Origin: Erpobdella octoculata
Lineage: Eukaryota; Annelida; Clitellata; Hirudinida; Erpobdellidae
DNA: 64,000 nucleotides
Direction of reading: 5' to 3'
Assembly: GCA_963978895.1 (NCBI GenBank)
Contig: OZ022239.1
Coordinates: 12,389,274 to 12,453,273, forward strand
The notes below the pieces were generated by a model. That model did no database searches and was not told the origin of the DNA. It was given only the letters and a program-made list of their open reading frames with translations. The translations under genes and the position numbers were made by a program. Of this stretch, positions 60,717 through 64,000 are shown one piece after another; within the stretch, counting starts at the first letter, position 1; each line of letters opens with the position of its first letter.

Positions 60717-63700
60717 CATTTCACCATGGATACCTAGATATAACACCTGGATCCACAACCTAAACGCGAACCGATACGCTTTGGGCCTACGTCGGCCGAT
60801 AGCTTGCACGGTGTTTCTCTTACCGAACTCTGTTTCATATGATTAATATAAACAACAAACATAAATATTTTACATGTATTTATTAAATAATTCACTTATT
60901 TAGTGACTTTATCTAATTTTCTTTTTTTTTGAAGTATTAACATTCACTTTTTCATTAAATTGTTTTATATAGTTCTTTAACATGCAGTTAAAAATCTTAC
61001 AAGATATTAATTCTTTAATATTATGATTAGAGCTACACAAGTTTTCCACAACCAGTAGAGATTCATGTACCATTATTCTTTCCACAATTCTGATAAACAG
61101 ATCTCTTTGATTTGTTGAAGTAAGGAAAGATTTTAAACCCATTTCTGACTTTTTTAGTGAATCAAAGACTTTCCAATTACTGAGACAAATGGTGAATGCA
61201 TACTCTGAAGGTTTAAGAAGACCTGCTCTGTCAACTTCATTCAAATATATGTCAAGTCTATCTAATTGCAGCTCATCTAAATGGAAGAATTCATCATCAA
61301 CTAATATTTCCTTACAATGTGAACATTTATTTTTATAAATTATAAAATGAGCAACAGCTCCTGCAACATAGTAGATAATAGTAGCTTCACTGTCACATGG
61401 CAGATTAAAACTGGTTAACAAATTTGCAATGCTGGCTGCTTTTTCATCTAAAGTGCTCGAAGTTTCATTAACATCATCAATGAAGTCATCGATAAGGAGA
61501 GCATGGAATGCTTCAACAAAGACATCATTTTCATTTTAGCATTGCTTTCCACTACATGTCTGATTGAAATAAAATAATTACCCCCAGCCATCTGACGAAG
61601 CCATCCAAATCTTGACTCAATGGGATCAGATTGTAGATGGCCTAGCAAGACAAATTTAAAATCCATTCTGCTCAACAAATATTTACAACCATCAGCACTA
61701 GCAGGACATGTTTGCTTTGCAGCTAAAAATGTTTCACGACTCAAGCCTTGGGTTTTAGCATTTTGCCATGTCTTCAGGAAATCTTCAAACTCTTTTAAGA
61801 AATCTAATTTTTAATCAGCTGGTGATGTTACAGGATCCATATGGTAATTTCTTTTTCTTTTGCCTTTCGAGCATTTTTTTACATTTAATACAGTCCACAA
61901 CTTAGAAACAAGTTCTATAAACCATGCAGTCCCTGTCCATTGGATTTGACCATTTTCTATGTAGTATTTGAAAGCATTTACAATAGACTCAGAAAATATG
62001 GAAAGAGCAAGTTTAACTGAAACTTTTTCTATATTGGATGGATTAAAAACTTTGGAATGTAATTAGTGAGCTTTTTTTATTGACATGCTCATTTCCATCT
62101 TATATAATTCTTCAATGTGATGGAAGCTGGCAGGAAAGTTGGGTGTCGTAATATTTTTATTCACGTATGGAGGAAAAGTGAAAATTTTTCTATTAAGAAA
62201 ATTGTTATACATATTTTTAATATTGTGAACAGCATCGATTAATAGAAAAATTGGCTCTTTTGTTGTTTTGTTTATTACCGATGTCTTTAAAGTGCCATTA
62301 CATAATTGTTGGACATAAAACTTTCTATTTGCTGCAGCATTATCAAGTGAGATTGCAACTATGTGAATATTTACTTTATTCAACATTTCCATAACTTCTT
62401 GAAAAGATTCATTCAGCTGGAAAGCAGTTAAATTATTAATCGGATAGAGAGCAACCATATCTTTGAATTTGTGGCACAATGATTTCACCATGAAACAAAA
62501 AAGAGTTGATGCTATTTTCCTTGAGGGGTGAGACCATGCATTTCTCCTGAAAAATATTCAAGACGCTTAGATCTCGTATATTATCAATATGCATGTTCTT
62601 TCCAGCTGGTTCAGCTGGCTCGTCCGAAGGGTTAAATAAGCAGAATTGTTCAGTCCAGTCTTTTCATGAACTCTTCTAGTCAATTTTCTTAGGGTGTTTA
62701 TTGATGGCTAGCATAAAACGTTGCTTTCTAATGTCTTAGAGTAGGATGCAGAACTTGTCAAATAAATAAGATAAGACCAGATAATCAACTGTGGCAAATA
62801 AATCCGAGCATGTTTATTTACACCTATTAACTTTAGTTGTTTGATAACAAATTGTATTTGTTCGTATTTGACATTGGACTCATCAAAAAAATCAAGAATC
62901 TTTTTTAATTTGCATTTGGTTTCAATTTTTAATTCTTCAACAGTTTCCTCATACAACTGCTTTTCATAATATTTTAGGCGTGCTAATAAATTTAACAGCT
63001 GACTCAATTTGGATAGCTTTTTACCAACAAGATCCTTCATAAAAGATTTCGGCATTTTTTCTCTTCTATGACGAGCTGTAACATCAAAAGTATCCGAAAT
63101 TGAAAGTGATGATTTGATAATCGGAGCACCATCATGATTTTCCAATAAAATTATGTGCAAAATGTTGTCTAAAATGTGCAAATGAAAGTCAGATGGCATT
63201 GTTATTTCAACTTTTAATCGGTTCTCCAATTGTTTTAATGTGCAGTTATTTATTGTATCGCTTTCAATAAATGAAGCTTCTAACTCTTCTAATTGTTTTT
63301 GTTGATATTCTCGACGCACGGATGATGAACATTTAGAAGTTGTTCTAACCTGTTTGGGTTTCGAAAGATAAGATGGTGCATTGAGAAAAACACTAGGCAC
63401 TGCATCATCTCGCAACTTTTTTTTCAGTCTTGCAGGTTCGTTTCTTTCAGATCGTCTTTTCTGCAATCGGGATTTGTTTGTGTCTTTTACATCTGATACA
63501 AAATCCGTTGGTAAAAAATGCAATGAACACATTTTGTAATTTTTACTAGGCACAAAACCATCACGAGGATTAGCTCTAATTCATTTTTCACACATCTGGA
63601 TTGTTCAATGGGAATGAATGAAAAGATAATCCTTTAGTAGTTTTTTCATTATCCACGCTAGCATATCCACTCTTGCAACCATAAGCAGAACATTTATTCA

Positions 63701-63945
63701 CCATTTTATTTTCTATTAATATTATATAAAACACGTTTTACGATAACACGATAAACGAGAATCAAATGAACAACACGACGACTACGATGAAGAATAAACA
63801 GTAAGCACGTGCAGACATTCACTTATCTGCGTTATAGTAGAGCTACAGCTATAGCTGCAGCCTAGGCCCAAACAGTATACGCTGAGATCGAACTTGAGCT
63901 AGGTTGTGGATCCAGGTGTTATATCTAGATATCCATGCATTTCAC
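60717..63945 (-). mobile_element. P element (60725-63937) with THAP-type transposase, TSD CATTTCAC
   Basis: The terminal inverted repeats match over about 38 bases with one mismatch: CATGGATACCTAGATATAAC, ACCTGGATCCACAACCTA on the left and CATGGATATCTAGATATAAC, ACCTGGATCCACAACCTA at the right read in reverse. CAT- ends and an 8-base duplication (CATTTCAC at 60717-60724 and 63938-63945, perfect) are P-element rules. The 3213-base element holds a single transposase gene on the - strand, decayed by stops and frameshifts. It lies in the intron after receptor exon 4. Confidence 0.95.
60909..63705 (-). pseudogene. P-element transposase (THAP9-like), frame-shifted
   Basis: Start MVNKCSAYGCKSGYA at 63705 (C2 of the THAP C2CH finger). 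It is broken by stops near 63580-63600, then MCSLHFLPTDFV (the other finger ligands) in 63553-62708, a coiled-coil part (RREYQQKQLEELEASFI) and a long linker. Frame 62491-62063 has VAISLDNAAANRKFYVQQLC (catalytic Asp) and FLLIDAVHNIKNMYNNFL (second Asp, H-N-I). Frame 61744-61448 has LGHLQSDPIESRFGWLRQMA and GGNYFISIRHVVES. Frame 61421-60909 is the C-terminal domain (AGAVAHFIIYKNKCSHCKEI). Most of the ORF is readable. Confidence 0.92.
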
Positions 63946-64000
63946 TATACTTAGTGTCTTCGAAGTCGAGATGACACCCACTTTGTGATCTAAAATTTTT
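63946..64000. other. Intron remainder at the window edge
   Basis: Sequence after the P element duplication; nothing recognisable in 55 bases. Confidence 0.4.

Noticed and set aside
60909..63705. Domesticated THAP9-like host gene
   Set aside because: Multiple stops and frameshifts, and intact P-element ends with a fresh duplication, argue for a dead transposon copy.

Overview
This is AT-rich (roughly 70 percent A+T by eye), intron-rich, repeat-laden DNA from an animal nucleus, most likely a non-vertebrate metazoan. Introns have GT..AG borders. The host genes encode secreted or membrane proteins of metazoan type: an ADAM metalloprotease, a gp130-like cytokine receptor and a single-pass membrane protein tail. 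The transposon mix (hAT, P element with THAP domain, piggyBac, pogo, Mutator-like, Copia, Gypsy, L2/CR1-like LINEs, tRNA-derived SINEs) fits an aquatic invertebrate such as a tunicate, cnidarian or mollusc. I cannot name the species.

Three host genes lie on the + strand and are all split by introns, so no long open frame reveals them. (1) 602-718 and 7234-7361 are the last two coding exons of a single-pass membrane protein whose start lies left of the window. (2) 13477-31183 is a 21-exon ADAM/reprolysin-type zinc metalloprotease. It has a signal peptide, propeptide, furin-like site, HELAHNLGSLHD zinc site, ADAMTS-like Cys-rich region, six exon-encoded PLAC-like six-cysteine modules and a GPI-anchor-like hydrophobic tail. 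(3) 40640-60466, continuing to the right, encodes a signal peptide, an Ig-like domain and a cytokine-receptor (CHD) domain laid out like the gp130/IL-6-receptor D1-D2 unit. An intron of about 18.8 kb divides its CHD.

Most of the remaining DNA is transposons, many with readable ends and target-site duplications (TSDs). They are: hAT 2185-6620 (TSD TAGATATT); a hAT nest 16554-19306 holding a MITE and a second hAT; paired elements 34751-36922 and 34970-36034, one inside the other; hAT 48495-49457 (TSD GCTGCAAT) inside another hAT; a foldback-like element 51291-52748 (TSD TTCTCAAC) inside a Copia reverse transcriptase; piggyBac 53306-55552 (TTAA); and a P element 60725-63937 (TSD CATTTCAC). A LINE of about 4.6 kb (about 42867-47482) sits inside an intron-bearing hAT. 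The 41493-60287 intron is almost wholly built from such insertions.

Simple-sequence arrays are very long: (ATCA)n 0.33 kb, (ACTC)n 0.84 kb, (ATAC)n 1.14 kb and (TTTG/TTCG)n 0.2 kb. They produce large meaningless open frames. Some lie against transposon ends (a LINE 3' tail; a Helentron-like GC-rich repeat), which suggests how they arose. Exon joins were made by eye from splice consensus, phase and domain logic; no transcript or database was consulted.
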